A stretch of 64,000 nt of DNA from Chitinophaga pinensis (GTDB lineage Bacteria; Bacteroidota; Bacteroidia; UBA4408): positions 62,001 through 126,000 of the forward strand of contig CAMAVS010000004.1 of the NCBI GenBank assembly GCA_945861665.1, written 5' to 3'. Positions 52,231 to 62,186 of this stretch are shown here, in pieces. Position numbers and translations under genes: made by a program. The first letter of the stretch is position 1. The number at the start of each line of letters is the position of its first letter. The notes under the pieces were generated by a model. The model was given only the letters and a program-made list of their open reading frames with translations, was not told the origin of the DNA and searched no databases.

Positions 52231-54651
52231 ATGAATAACAAACTGGCGGGTATTCTTAGTAAGTATGTTGGCGCTTCATTCGTTTTTTGGATTACATTTA
52301 TTGTAATCAGAATATTTGAAGCAATAACCTTATTACTTAAACATTCTTCTGAACAAAGTTTGTTCGTATTTGAATTACGCGGAATTTTATTCGATACAGC
52401 TACAGTACTTTTACTGTCGTCTATTTCACTTTTTCCTTATATCGCAATCAGTTATATAAAATCAGCTTTTTCAAATGGCTTTCTCATACTATGCCACCTG
52501 GTTCTTTGCCTTCTATACATAGTACTTTCAAAAGTATTTATCATACAATTAATACCTGTCGATCAAGTTATTTTCACCTACACAATAAGCGATTTATGGT
52601 TAGCAGTAACATCCAGTACAAGCGAAACGTGGACGACCTTTATTCCCATTCTTTTACTGCTCCTAATGTACTTTTTTCTGTTGAAAAAGTTAAGCTATAG
52701 AAACATCAATAAAAGGGTAGTATATGCTTTTGTGCTGTGCTGTATACTCATTTTACCTTTTTATAAAATATCCTATTACGAAAGACATCCCGGGCAATTC
52801 AAAAACTTTGTCATCAACAATAAACTATCCTATTTTATACACAACAGTATTTTATATTACAAGGATGTAAAACAAATGGAAAAAATCATTGATATTGCAC
52901 AGGAAACAAAACTACACGAACACTATAACCCGCAATGGAAATTCACAAATACAGCCTATCCTTTTTTACACAAAGCAACAAATGAAGATGTATTGGGTCC
53001 ATTCTTTAAATTGAACGATACGCAAAAACCAAACATTGTTTTTATCATTGTCGAAAGTTTATCACGCTCCTTTATGGGCAAAGATTCGAGGTATGGAAGT
53101 TTCACACCTTTTCTCGATTCCTTGTCACAACACAGTCTTTATTTCCCCAATTTTTTAAGTACTGCCGAACGTACCTTTAATGTGTTGCCATCTTCATTGG
53201 GTTCACTTCCCTACTCACAAAAAGGATTTATGGAACTAGGGCTAAAACGTAAATTACCATACCATTTTACCTCCATACAATTACTGAAAGAGCAAGGGTA
53301 TTATACTCGCTTTTATGTTGGAAGTGTACCATACTTTAATAATATGGATGGTTTTTTGAACGAGCAAAACATAGATTACATTGCGCAAAATTGGGATAAA
53401 AAATATATGCTCCCTAACAAAGATAAAGACAACTGGAGCTGGGGTTATCACGATGGCGACTTGTATGGCAAGTCGATGGAAGATTTGGGAAAACACCCCA
53501 TAAAAGAAGAACGTTTTGACATATACTTGACCATTAGTTCGCACGGCCCTTTTATACCGCCAAATCAAAAGTATTACAATGCTATTTTTGAAAAGCAAAT
53601 GAATGTACTGGAATTCGATAATGTAAAAAAAGGTAACTATCGGAAAGACGCTAATAAATTTGAAAGCATATTATATACGGATAATGCGTTAAGAGATTTC
53701 TTAAAACAATACCAAGAAAGGCCCGAATACCAAAATAGCATTTTCTTTATTTTTGGCGATCACGCAATGCCCGAAATACATTACAATTTTCCATCGATAG
53801 AAAAATATCATATTCCACTCATCATCTATTCCCCTATGCTAAAAAGGAGTAAAAGAATAGAAGCTGTTTCATCGCATCTTGACTTGACTCCTTCTCTGCT
53901 TGCATTGATAAAAAACAAATACAATATAAACTTTCCCAAAGAAGTGGCTTGGATAGGGAATGGATTGGATACAAATGCACAATTTCAAAACAATCATTCT
54001 ATTCCCTTTATGCACAACAATAAAAAATTGGTTGAATATATGTACCAAAATTACTTTCTATCCTTTGATGATTTATATGAAGTAAAGCCAGGACTTGTTA
54101 CAGTAATAATAAAAAATAAAGCCAAAAGAAAAGAGATGATAGATCGCTTGGCTAATTTTATCAAACTCAATTATTACACTACTCTGTCCGATAAAATTAT
54201 ACCGAAAGAGTTATACGAACAATTTGCCGGCAGTATTAAAACAGAATATGTTATTACGATTCCAAATGTGGAAACAAAAAATCCGGTTGTTCAACAAAAA
54301 ATGGTTCTATCTCACCCTTATAAGATTAATGATGCCTTAACAGCTGTGTTAATTGAAAACAATTTCGACTTTTATGTGACAGACACCTTGTTTTATCACG
54401 AACCAATTGTGGTGGCAATTGTAAAAAATGCAGAAGGGATAATTATAAAAAAAATCCCAATGGAAATCCTTGAAAAAAACAATGTAAAAATAACACCCAA
54501 AACATGGAATAAGGCTACTTGCGGTACTTATATAAACCTCCTTCCTTTTAAAAACCGCAAAGGCTACTCATTATACTTGGAAATTATTAACAAAGATGAA
54601 TGTCCTAGCTACTACCGAAATTGGAAATTTGAATTAAAAGGAGTAAAGTAG
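52231..54651 (+). CDS. LtaS-type membrane sulfatase-fold phosphotransferase
   Basis: This protein has 806 residues. Five N-terminal membrane helices (about 12-190) precede an extracytoplasmic alkaline-phosphatase-fold domain. The LtaS catalytic residues are all seen: Glu275 (VESLS), nucleophile Thr315 (AERT), Asp510-His511 (GDHA) and a His in SSHGPF. LtaS relatives transfer phosphoglycerol or phosphoethanolamine to glycolipids or glycans; the acceptor here is unknown. A C-terminal beta-rich extension (about 650-806) has no recognised domain. The gene sits between ugd and uxs (22 bases on each side), which points to a modified surface glycan. Confidence 0.88.
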   Translation: MNNKLAGILSKYVGASFVFWITFIVIRIFEAITLLLKHSSEQSLFVFELRGILFDTATVLLLSSISLFPYIAISYIKSAFSNGFLILCHLVLCLLYIVLSKVFIIQLIPVDQVIFTYTISDLWLAVTSSTSETWTTFIPILLLLLMYFFLLKKLSYRNINKRVVYAFVLCCILILPFYKISYYERHPGQFKNFVINNKLSYFIHNSILYYKDVKQMEKIIDIAQETKLHEHYNPQWKFTNTAYPFLHKATNEDVLGPFFKLNDTQKPNIVFIIVESLSRSFMGKDSRYGSFTPFLDSLSQHSLYFPNFLSTAERTFNVLPSSLGSLPYSQKGFMELGLKRKLPYHFTSIQLLKEQGYYTRFYVGSVPYFNNMDGFLNEQNIDYIAQNWDKKYMLPNKDKDNWSWGYHDGDLYGKSMEDLGKHPIKEERFDIYLTISSHGPFIPPNQKYYNAIFEKQMNVLEFDNVKKGNYRKDANKFESILYTDNALRDFLKQYQERPEYQNSIFFIFGDHAMPEIHYNFPSIEKYHIPLIIYSPMLKRSKRIEAVSSHLDLTPSLLALIKNKYNINFPKEVAWIGNGLDTNAQFQNNHSIPFMHNNKKLVEYMYQNYFLSFDDLYEVKPGLVTVIIKNKAKRKEMIDRLANFIKLNYYTTLSDKIIPKELYEQFAGSIKTEYVITIPNVETKNPVVQQKMVLSHPYKINDALTAVLIENNFDFYVTDTLFYHEPIVVAIVKNAEGIIIKKIPMEILEKNNVKITPKTWNKATCGTYINLLPFKNRKGYSLYLEIINKDECPSYYRNWKFELKGVK

Positions 54652-54673
54652 TTATATTTACAAAAAATAAAAT

Positions 54674-55642
54674 ATGGAAAGAATTTTAATAACAGGTGCA
54701 GCAGGTTTTTTAGGATCGCATTTATGCGATAGATTTATCAAAGAAGGCTACCACGTTATTGCAATGGATAACTTAATTACAGGCGATCTTAAAAACATAG
54801 AACATCTTTTTAAATTAAGACAATTTGAATTTCACCACCACGATGTATCTAAATTTGTTAATGTTCCGGGCGATTTAAAATACATCCTCCATTTTGCATC
54901 ACCTGCAAGTCCTATTGATTATTTAAAAATACCCATACAAACACTCAAAGTAAGTTCATTAGGAACCCATAATTTATTGGGCTTAGCAAAATCAAAAAAA
55001 GCACGCATCCTCGTTGCCTCTACTTCCGAAGTCTATGGCGACCCTTTAGTGCATCCACAACCAGAAGAATACTGGGGAAACGTTAATCCAGTTGGTCCTC
55101 GCGGAGTATACGATGAAGCAAAAAGATTTATGGAGGCAATCACTATGGCATACCATACTTTTCACGGAGTTGAAACACGCATCATACGAATTTTCAACAC
55201 CTATGGTCCGCGTATGCGCTTAAACGATGGGCGCGTATTACCTGCATTTATAGGACAGGCATTGCGTGGCGAAGATTTAACAATCTTTGGCGATGGCTCA
55301 CAAACACGCTCTTTTTGTTATGTGGACGATTTAGTAGAAGGAATATACCGACTGCTATTGAGTAATTATTCAATGCCTGTAAACATCGGAAATCCTTCGG
55401 AAATAAGCATAAAAGAATTTGGAGAAGAAATAATTAAATTAACTGGAACAAGTCAAAAACTGATTTCACTCCCCTTGCCTCAAGATGATCCAAAACAAAG
55501 AAAGCCGGATATAACAAAAGCAAAAAAAATACTTGGCTGGGAACCAAAAGTAAATCGTGACGAGGGACTTAAAATCACTTATGAGTATTTCAAGTCTTTA
55601 TCAAAAGATGACTTGTTTAAAAAAGAACACAGGCAATTTTAA
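54674..55642 (+). CDS. uxs: UDP-glucuronate decarboxylase (UDP-xylose synthase)
   Basis: This 322-residue short-chain dehydrogenase/reductase has the NAD loop [10 protein letters not shown], catalytic Ser in STSEVYG, Tyr-x3-Lys in VYDEAKRF, and the UXS-type PASPIDYL and NVNPVGPRG. It converts UDP-glucuronate to UDP-xylose, in line with its place downstream of ugd. The length and motifs are standard. About 150 bases of spacer follow before the acyltransferase, with a fresh promoter element at 55773. Confidence 0.93.
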   Translation: MERILITGAAGFLGSHLCDRFIKEGYHVIAMDNLITGDLKNIEHLFKLRQFEFHHHDVSKFVNVPGDLKYILHFASPASPIDYLKIPIQTLKVSSLGTHNLLGLAKSKKARILVASTSEVYGDPLVHPQPEEYWGNVNPVGPRGVYDEAKRFMEAITMAYHTFHGVETRIIRIFNTYGPRMRLNDGRVLPAFIGQALRGEDLTIFGDGSQTRSFCYVDDLVEGIYRLLLSNYSMPVNIGNPSEISIKEFGEEIIKLTGTSQKLISLPLPQDDPKQRKPDITKAKKILGWEPKVNRDEGLKITYEYFKSLSKDDLFKKEHRQF

Positions 55643-55772
55643 AACAATTGCTATTGAGTCTCAACAGCTAAAAATATTAAGCCAATTAAAATCCTGGTCT
55701 GTAATGTTAAAACAAACACTCGATTTGTATAAACAACTCATTACCAAATAACTGACTTTTCGTTAAGTTTTT

Positions 55773-55780
55773 TATCTTTG
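55773..55780 (+). promoter_or_regulatory. -7 promoter element of the wbpD-wbpB-wbpA block
   Basis: TATCTTTG ends 16 bases before the ATG at 55797, giving a short leader. No clear TTG lies at the usual distance upstream, so support is partial. Confidence 0.45.
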
Positions 55781-55796
55781 TATCCTTGTTATAACT

Positions 55797-56372
55797 ATGG
55801 AAAAAGAATACTTTGCTCATCCTACAGCCATCATAGACGAAGGTTGTAACATTGGAAAAGGTGCCAAAATTTGGCATTTTTCCCATATTATGCCTAACTG
55901 TAAATTGGGTAAAAACTGTAATATTGGTCAAAATGTAGTTATATCACCCGGTGTTATACTAGGTAAAAATGTAAAAGTGCAAAACAATGTATCTATTTAT
56001 ACTGGAGTAACCTGCGATGAAGATGTTTTTTTAGGTCCTTCAATGGTCTTCACAAATGTTATTAATCCCCGCAGTGCCGTAAATAGAAAAAATGAATATG
56101 CAAAGACACACGTTGGCAAAGGTGCATCAATAGGTGCAAATGCAACAATTGTTTGCGGGCACGATATTGGCCCTTTTGCCTTTATTGGTGCAGGTGCAGT
56201 AGTTACAAAAAATGTCCCGGCTTATTCACTTTGGGTTGGAAATCCTGCTAAACAAATGGGGTGGATGAGTGAATACGGACATCGTTTATCATTCAACAAA
56301 GATGGAATTGCAATGTGCGAAGAATCAAAAGAAAAATATAAACTCGAAAACGGAGCAGTCACAAAAATATGA
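55797..56372 (+). CDS. wbpD: UDP-GlcNAc3N-uronate N-acetyltransferase, WbpD type
   Basis: This 191-residue left-handed beta-helix acyltransferase is built of hexapeptide repeats (about 15-160; for example [32 protein letters not shown]), followed by the acetyl-CoA region [25 protein letters not shown]. It should acetylate the 3-amino group made by WbpE. It overlaps wbpB by four bases (ATGA). Confidence 0.92.
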   Translation: MEKEYFAHPTAIIDEGCNIGKGAKIWHFSHIMPNCKLGKNCNIGQNVVISPGVILGKNVKVQNNVSIYTGVTCDEDVFLGPSMVFTNVINPRSAVNRKNEYAKTHVGKGASIGANATIVCGHDIGPFAFIGAGAVVTKNVPAYSLWVGNPAKQMGWMSEYGHRLSFNKDGIAMCEESKEKYKLENGAVTKI

Positions 56373-57400
56373 GTAATTCAAAAATAAAATTTGCCGTTAT
56401 AGGACAAGGGCACATTGGTAAACGCCACGCAGAAATGATACGCAGACATCCAGAAGCTGAACTAGTTGCGGTTTGCGATGTGCTTACAAAAGAACAAATA
56501 GGCATAACCGCTATCAGCGAGAAATTTTACAACTCACTGGATGACTTACTAAAGGCACACCCCGAAATTGATGTTGTAAATATTGCAACACCAAACGGAT
56601 TACACTCTGAACACGCTTTAAAAGCATTGGAATACAACAAACATATTGTTTGCGAAAAACCAATGGCATTAAATAAAGCAGACTGTGAAGCTATTTTATT
56701 TAAAGCCTTGCAAGTACACAAGCAAGTATTTTGTGTAATGCAAAATCGTTACTCACCACCTTCTGTTTGGATTAATGATATTATAGAAAAAAAAATTATT
56801 GGCGATATTTTCATGGTGCAATTAAACTGTTATTGGAACAGAGATGATCGTTACTACAAAAAGGAAGGGTGGAAAGGGAAACAAGACTTAGATGGCGGAA
56901 CTTTGTTTACACAATTTTCGCACTTTATTGATATTATGTATTGGTTATTTGGTGATATAAAAAACATTAAAGCAAAATTTAACGATTTCACACACACTAC
57001 TACTACCGATTTTGAAGACAGCGGATTAATAAGTTTTGATTTTACAAACGGTGGAATGGGTTGCATTAACTACTCTACTGCTATTTGGGATACTAATCTT
57101 GAAAGCAGCATCACAATTATTGGAAGCAAAGGCAGTGTTAAGATTGGCGGACAATATATGAACGATGTTGAATATTGTCACATTAAAGATTACACAATGC
57201 CTATTTTGGCGGAAACCAATCCAGGCAACGATTATGGAGCATACAAAGGTTCTGCGGCAAACCATAATTACATTATTGACAATGTTGTAGATGTGTTGAA
57301 AAACAGAAATACAATCACTACCAATGCGATGGAAGGCTTAAAAGTAGTGGATATCATTGAGCGTATTTACTCACTCCGACAAAAAAACAGAAAATCATAA
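56369..57400 (+). CDS. wbpB: Gfo/Idh/MocA oxidoreductase, WbpB type
   Basis: This NAD-dependent oxidoreductase has 343 residues: Rossmann [15 protein letters not shown], the EKP motif in [13 protein letters not shown], and the C-terminal substrate domain with [16 protein letters not shown]. By its neighbours it is the 3-dehydrogenase that converts UDP-GlcNAc-uronate to the 3-keto sugar used by WbpE. It overlaps wbpD by four bases, and wbpA starts 16 bases after its stop. Confidence 0.92.
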   Translation: MSNSKIKFAVIGQGHIGKRHAEMIRRHPEAELVAVCDVLTKEQIGITAISEKFYNSLDDLLKAHPEIDVVNIATPNGLHSEHALKALEYNKHIVCEKPMALNKADCEAILFKALQVHKQVFCVMQNRYSPPSVWINDIIEKKIIGDIFMVQLNCYWNRDDRYYKKEGWKGKQDLDGGTLFTQFSHFIDIMYWLFGDIKNIKAKFNDFTHTTTTDFEDSGLISFDFTNGGMGCINYSTAIWDTNLESSITIIGSKGSVKIGGQYMNDVEYCHIKDYTMPILAETNPGNDYGAYKGSAANHNYIIDNVVDVLKNRNTITTNAMEGLKVVDIIERIYSLRQKNRKS

Positions 57401-57416
57401 GGAAAAAAAATAAAGT

Positions 57417-58706
57417 ATGATTAACAAACTATTAAAAAAAGAAGCCAAAATAGCCGTAATTGGTTTGGGGTACGTAGGTTTACCAATTGCCTTGGCATTT
57501 GCAAAAAAAGTAAAAGTAGTCGGCTTCGACATCAACGAAGATCGAGTAAAAATGATGCAGAACAATATTGATCCTAGTCAAGAGTTGGATACCAAAGCAT
57601 TCGAGGGCTGTGACATTGAATTTACTGCATCAATTGATGTTTTAAAAACAGCTAACTTTTTTATTGTTGCAGTACCCACTCCAATCAATGAGCACAATCA
57701 CCCCAATTTAAAACCACTTTTGGGTGCATCTCGTTCGGTAGGGAATGCTCTTAAAAAAGGTGATTACATTGTGTATGAGTCCACTGTATATCCTGGTTGT
57801 ACAGAAGATGATTGTATACCTGTGGTGGAAGAAGTATCAGGATTAAAATTTAAAACTGATTTTAAAGTTGGCTATTCTCCTGAGAGAATTAATCCAGGCG
57901 ATAAGGAACACACCATTACAAAAATAATAAAAGTAGTATCGGGTTGTGATGCAGAAAGTTTAGATATCATAGCTAAAGTATACGAAATAATTGTTGAGCC
58001 GGGTGTTCACCGTGCATCGTCCATAAAAGTAGCTGAAGCTGCTAAAATAATAGAGAATACACAACGAGACATGAACATAGGATTGATGAACGAGTTGTCA
58101 ATTATTTTTAGTCGTATTGGTATAAATACATATGAAGTTTTAGAAGCAGCAGGCACAAAGTGGAACTTTTTGAAATTTTATCCGGGATTGGTTGGCGGCC
58201 ATTGCATTGGCGTTGACCCATACTACCTTACTTATAAAGCCGAATCATTAGGATACCACGCGCGTATCATTAACTCCGGCAGATATGTAAACGATTCTAT
58301 GGGCCCTTATGTAGCAAAAAATTGTGTAAAGAAAATGATTGCTGCAAAGAAAAACTTAAACGATGCAACCGTACTTGTTATGGGTGCAACATTTAAAGAA
58401 AATGTAAGTGATATTAGAAATTCAAAGGTGGCTGACATCATCAAAGAATTAAAATCTTATAGCGTTTCAGTTGAAGTGGTTGACCCACTTGCTGATACAG
58501 TTGAACTAGAAAACGAATACGGGTTTGGATTAATTGAAAAACCATCTAAAAAATACGAAGCAATCATTGTTGCCGTTAATCATAAAGAATATATGGCCTT
58601 AGATGAAAATTATTTTAAATCGATACTCACCGACAATGGTGTACTTGTTGATATAAAAGGAATGTACAGAAACAAAATAAAGGACTTAACATACTGGAGC
58701 TTCTAA
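57417..58706 (+). CDS. wbpA: UDP-GlcNAc 6-dehydrogenase, WbpA type
   Basis: This 429-residue nucleotide-sugar dehydrogenase has Rossmann GLGYVGLPIALAFA, VPTPIN, ESTVYPGCTED, SPERINPGD and the catalytic Cys in GGHCIGVDPYYL. These signatures are of the WbpA/TviB class acting on UDP-GlcNAc rather than UDP-glucose. It provides the first step of the diacetamido-uronate route. Gene order wbpD-wbpB-wbpA is compact, with wbpE earlier in the same strand run. Confidence 0.92.
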   Translation: MINKLLKKEAKIAVIGLGYVGLPIALAFAKKVKVVGFDINEDRVKMMQNNIDPSQELDTKAFEGCDIEFTASIDVLKTANFFIVAVPTPINEHNHPNLKPLLGASRSVGNALKKGDYIVYESTVYPGCTEDDCIPVVEEVSGLKFKTDFKVGYSPERINPGDKEHTITKIIKVVSGCDAESLDIIAKVYEIIVEPGVHRASSIKVAEAAKIIENTQRDMNIGLMNELSIIFSRIGINTYEVLEAAGTKWNFLKFYPGLVGGHCIGVDPYYLTYKAESLGYHARIINSGRYVNDSMGPYVAKNCVKKMIAAKKNLNDATVLVMGATFKENVSDIRNSKVADIIKELKSYSVSVEVVDPLADTVELENEYGFGLIEKPSKKYEAIIVAVNHKEYMALDENYFKSILTDNGVLVDIKGMYRNKIKDLTYWSF

Positions 58707-58717
58707 TTTTAAAATAC

Positions 58718-59746
58718 TTGAACAAAAAAAACAAAATACTTATAACGGGAGGTGCCGGTTACATTGGCTCTCATACTGTTGTAGAGTTACAGCAAAAAGG
58801 TCACGAGGTGATAATCATTGACGATTTATCGAACTCAAACAGTTCTGTGATTGACGCCATTGAAAAAATAACAGGAATAAAACCTGCCTTTTATAATTTT
58901 AATCTCTGCGATAAAAAAGAACTTTCTACTTTTTTTAGCAAGGAAAAAAACATCGATGCAGTTATTCACTTTGCTGCCCACAAAGCTGTTGGAGAATCAG
59001 TAAACGAACCTTTAAAGTACTACCATAACAACCTGTCTTCACTTATTAATTTATTGGAAGAAATGAAAGAAAACAATGTAAAAAAAATTGTCTTCTCTTC
59101 TTCTTGCGCGGTGTATGGTGAACCCGACAGACTTCCTGTGAACGAAAATGCTCCGTTAAAAAAAGCTACTTCACCTTACGGAAACACCAAACAAATAAAC
59201 GAGGATATACTTTCTGATACTGCAAAAGCATCAAATATACGTGCCATTTCACTTCGTTATTTTAATCCCATAGGAGCACACCATTCACAACTGATTGGTG
59301 AATTGCCAAATGGTATACCTAATAATTTAGCTCCCTTTATTACTCAAACAGCAATTGGGAAACGCGAACAATTAATGGTAAACGGAAACGATTACAATAC
59401 CCCTGATGGCACATGTATTCGAGACTACATACACGTTGTTGATATAGCAAAAGCACACATCATTGCCATACAAAGATTGCTAGAAAATAAAAATAAAAGC
59501 AGCTTTGAAATATTCAACCTTGGTACAGGTAGAGGAAATTCAGTATTAGAAGTCATAAAGTCCTTCGAAAAAGTGTCTGGTAAAAAACTGAATTATAAAA
59601 TTGTTGGGAGAAGAGTCGGAGACATAGAGAAAATTTATGCCGACTCTACGCTTGCATCCGTTGAATTAAACTGGAAAGCAGATAAAACAATGGATGATAT
59701 GATGCTTTCAGCTTGGGAATGGGAAGTTAAATTAGCCGAAAAATAA
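58718..59746 (+). CDS. galE: UDP-glucose 4-epimerase
   Basis: This 342-residue SDR enzyme interconverts UDP-glucose and UDP-galactose (or the N-acetyl forms). NAD loop GGAGYIGSH, catalytic Ser in SSSCAVYGE, Tyr-x3-Lys in SPYGNTK, and the RYFNPIGAH substrate loop are present. The start is TTG 58718: it directly precedes the conserved core and no ATG is available. Eleven bases separate it from wbpA and nine from rmlB. Confidence 0.93.
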   Translation: MNKKNKILITGGAGYIGSHTVVELQQKGHEVIIIDDLSNSNSSVIDAIEKITGIKPAFYNFNLCDKKELSTFFSKEKNIDAVIHFAAHKAVGESVNEPLKYYHNNLSSLINLLEEMKENNVKKIVFSSSCAVYGEPDRLPVNENAPLKKATSPYGNTKQINEDILSDTAKASNIRAISLRYFNPIGAHHSQLIGELPNGIPNNLAPFITQTAIGKREQLMVNGNDYNTPDGTCIRDYIHVVDIAKAHIIAIQRLLENKNKSSFEIFNLGTGRGNSVLEVIKSFEKVSGKKLNYKIVGRRVGDIEKIYADSTLASVELNWKADKTMDDMMLSAWEWEVKLAEK

Positions 59747-59755
59747 CACCTTAAA

Positions 59756-60832
59756 ATGAGCAAAACAATATTGGTAACAGGCGGCGCAGGATTTATTGGC
59801 TCGCACCTTGTTCGTTTGCTTGTAAACAAATACATTGATTACAAAATTATTAATCTCGATAAGCTTACCTATGCAGGTAACTTAGCAAACTTAAAAGACA
59901 TTGAGAACAAGCCCAATTACGAATTTGTAAAAGGCGATATCGTTGATGCTACATTTATAAACGAACTTTTTACCAAATACAAATTCGACAGTGTAATTCA
60001 CTTGGCTGCCGAATCTCACGTAGACAAAAGTATCAGCAATCCTTTGGAGTTTGTTATGACAAACGTTATTGGTACCGTTAATCTATTAAATGCTGCAAAA
60101 GTAAGTTGGGTAAAACCAACAACCAAAAACGAACAACTAACAACTAATAGATTCTACCACGTTTCAACAGATGAAGTATATGGTAGTTTAGGCGAAACAG
60201 GATTGTTTACTGAATCAACTTCTTACGATCCACACAGTCCCTACTCTGCTTCAAAAGCATCTTCCGATCATTTTGTAAGAGCCTACCATGATACATACGG
60301 TTTAGACATAGTAATATCAAACTGCTCTAATAATTATGGAAGCTGCCATTTTCCCGAAAAATTAATTCCACTTTCAATTTATAATATTAAAAACAACAAA
60401 GCGATTCCTATTTACGGCAAAGGCGAAAACATACGCGACTGGCTGTTTGTAGAAGATCACGCTCGTGCCATTGATGTAATTTTTCACAATGCAAAAAGTG
60501 GAAGCACTTACAATATTGGTGGGCACAATGAATGGACCAACATTGATTTAATTCGTTTGCTGTGCAACATAATGGACAAGAAACTGAACAGAGTTGAAGG
60601 TACTTCCGCACAACTCATCACTTATGTAAAAGACCGTGCCGGTCACGATTTACGCTATGCGATTGACTCATCTAAACTTCAAAACGACTTAGCTTGGAAA
60701 CCTTCCTTGCAATTTGAAGAAGGCTTAGAAAAAACAGTTGATTGGTATTTATCAAACGAAGAATGGCTGAACAATGTAACTAGTGGAGATTATCAAAAAT
60801 ACTACCAAGAGCAATATGTTAAAAGATTTTAA
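59756..60832 (+). CDS. rmlB: dTDP-glucose 4,6-dehydratase
   Basis: This 358-residue SDR enzyme makes dTDP-4-keto-6-deoxyglucose, the precursor of rhamnose and other deoxysugars. NAD loop GGAGFIGSH, DKLTYAGN, HLAAESHVDKS, STDEVYGSLG and Tyr-x3-Lys in YSASKAS are present. About six extra residues (TTKNEQLTTN) sit before FYHVSTDEVYG, encoded by a simple-sequence tract. rmlA, rmlC and rmlD are not in the window. It is the last gene of the sugar locus; rimO is convergent. Confidence 0.93.
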   Translation: MSKTILVTGGAGFIGSHLVRLLVNKYIDYKIINLDKLTYAGNLANLKDIENKPNYEFVKGDIVDATFINELFTKYKFDSVIHLAAESHVDKSISNPLEFVMTNVIGTVNLLNAAKVSWVKPTTKNEQLTTNRFYHVSTDEVYGSLGETGLFTESTSYDPHSPYSASKASSDHFVRAYHDTYGLDIVISNCSNNYGSCHFPEKLIPLSIYNIKNNKAIPIYGKGENIRDWLFVEDHARAIDVIFHNAKSGSTYNIGGHNEWTNIDLIRLLCNIMDKKLNRVEGTSAQLITYVKDRAGHDLRYAIDSSKLQNDLAWKPSLQFEEGLEKTVDWYLSNEEWLNNVTSGDYQKYYQEQYVKRF

Positions 60833-60839
60833 AATGCCA

Positions 60840-62153
60840 CTACTCCACTACATCCCCATAAAGGTCAAAATCCAAAGCTGAAGTAATTTTCACGTTTGCG
60901 AAATCGCCAATACGCACATAATCGGTATCAGCTTTTACCAATACTTCATTGTCCACTTCAGGGCTATCAAATTCAGTGCGACCAATAAAATAATCTCCTT
61001 CCTTTTTATCAAACAATACCTTGTAAGTGTTACCAACTTTCTGTTGGTTTAAATCAAATGATATCTCTTGTTGCACATCCATTACTGCCTGACTACGCGC
61101 CTCTTTCACTTTTGCCGAAACATTGTCCTTTAGCAAATAAGCGTGTGTATTTTCTTCGTGCGAGTATCCAAAAATTCCCAATCTGTCAAAGCGTGTTTCT
61201 TCAACCCACTGAAGCATTTCTTGATGATCTTTTTCAGTCTCGCCCGGATAACCTGCTATGAGTGTTGTTCTAATGGCTATACCTGGAACTTTATCGCGTA
61301 TTTGATTTACCAAATCAATCGTTTTTTGTTTGGTAGTTCCTCGTCTCATACTCTTCAGCATATTGTCGCTTATGTGTTGCAAAGGCATATCGAGGTAATT
61401 GCAAATATTGCTTCGCTCCTTCATCACATCCAATGCATCCATAGGGAAACCACTTGGAAAAGCGTAATGCAAACGTATCCACTCTATTCCATTAACATCC
61501 GAAAGACTTTTTAACAAGTCTGCTAAATTTCTCTTTTTATATAAATCCAAACCATAATAGGTTAAATCCTGTGCAATCAACATTAACTCTTTTGTTCCGT
61601 TCTTCGCCAAGTGCTTTGCTTCCTTTACCAATTCTTCAATGGGTTTTGAAATATGCCCGCCCCGCATCAATGGTATGGCACAAAAAGAACAAGGTCTATC
61701 ACAACCTTCCGATATTTTTAAATACGAATAATGGTGTGGAGTTGTTAGCAATCGCTCACCTACTAACTCGTGCTTATAATCAGCCTTTAAGGTTTTTAGC
61801 AAACGGGGCAACTCACGCGTTCCAAAATAACCATCAACCGTTGGGATTTCTCTTTCTAAATCCGGTCTATATCTTTCACTCAAGCAACCTGTAACATAAA
61901 TTTTATCAACCAAACCTGCCTTCTTTGCACTGGCATAACGTAAAATAGTATCAATGCTCTCTTGTTTCGCATTATCAATAAAACCACAGGTATTGATAAT
62001 AACAATGCTTGAATCATCTTTTGTACTTTCGTGTTCTACTAAAAAATCATTTGCCTTTAGTTGTCCCATCAATACTTCGCTGTCCACAATATTTTTAGAG
62101 CAGCCAAGGGTAACAACGTTTACTTTATTCTTTTTTAGCGTTTTTGTTTTCAT
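60840..62153 (-). CDS. rimO: Ribosomal protein S12 methylthiotransferase
   Basis: This 437-residue radical-SAM methylthiotransferase modifies Asp88/89 of ribosomal protein S12. N-terminal UPF0004 cluster cysteines are in TLGCSKN, INTCGF and VTGCLSE; the radical-SAM triad is CDRPCSFC; the C-terminal TRAM domain starts near 370 and ends with FDLYGDVV. RimO rather than MiaB is indicated by GCSKN and MRGGHISKP. A TATCTTTG element (62171-62164 on this strand) lies ten bases before the ATG. Confidence 0.95.
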   Translation of the reverse strand: MKTKTLKKNKVNVVTLGCSKNIVDSEVLMGQLKANDFLVEHESTKDDSSIVIINTCGFIDNAKQESIDTILRYASAKKAGLVDKIYVTGCLSERYRPDLEREIPTVDGYFGTRELPRLLKTLKADYKHELVGERLLTTPHHYSYLKISEGCDRPCSFCAIPLMRGGHISKPIEELVKEAKHLAKNGTKELMLIAQDLTYYGLDLYKKRNLADLLKSLSDVNGIEWIRLHYAFPSGFPMDALDVMKERSNICNYLDMPLQHISDNMLKSMRRGTTKQKTIDLVNQIRDKVPGIAIRTTLIAGYPGETEKDHQEMLQWVEETRFDRLGIFGYSHEENTHAYLLKDNVSAKVKEARSQAVMDVQQEISFDLNQQKVGNTYKVLFDKKEGDYFIGRTEFDSPEVDNEVLVKADTDYVRIGDFANVKITSALDFDLYGDVVE

Positions 62154-62186
62154 AAATAGGGTGCAAAGATACCAAAAAAAGAAAGC

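Noticed and set aside
52231-54651. Lipoteichoic acid synthesis
   Set aside because: The rest of the window is Gram-negative (kdtA, TonB receptor, OstA-like, OmpA); the enzyme family also acts on other glycans and lipids.
55643-55751. Reading frame after uxs (tail IAIESQQLKILSQLKSW)
   Set aside because: It starts out of frame inside uxs, has no start or known family, and looks like spacer.
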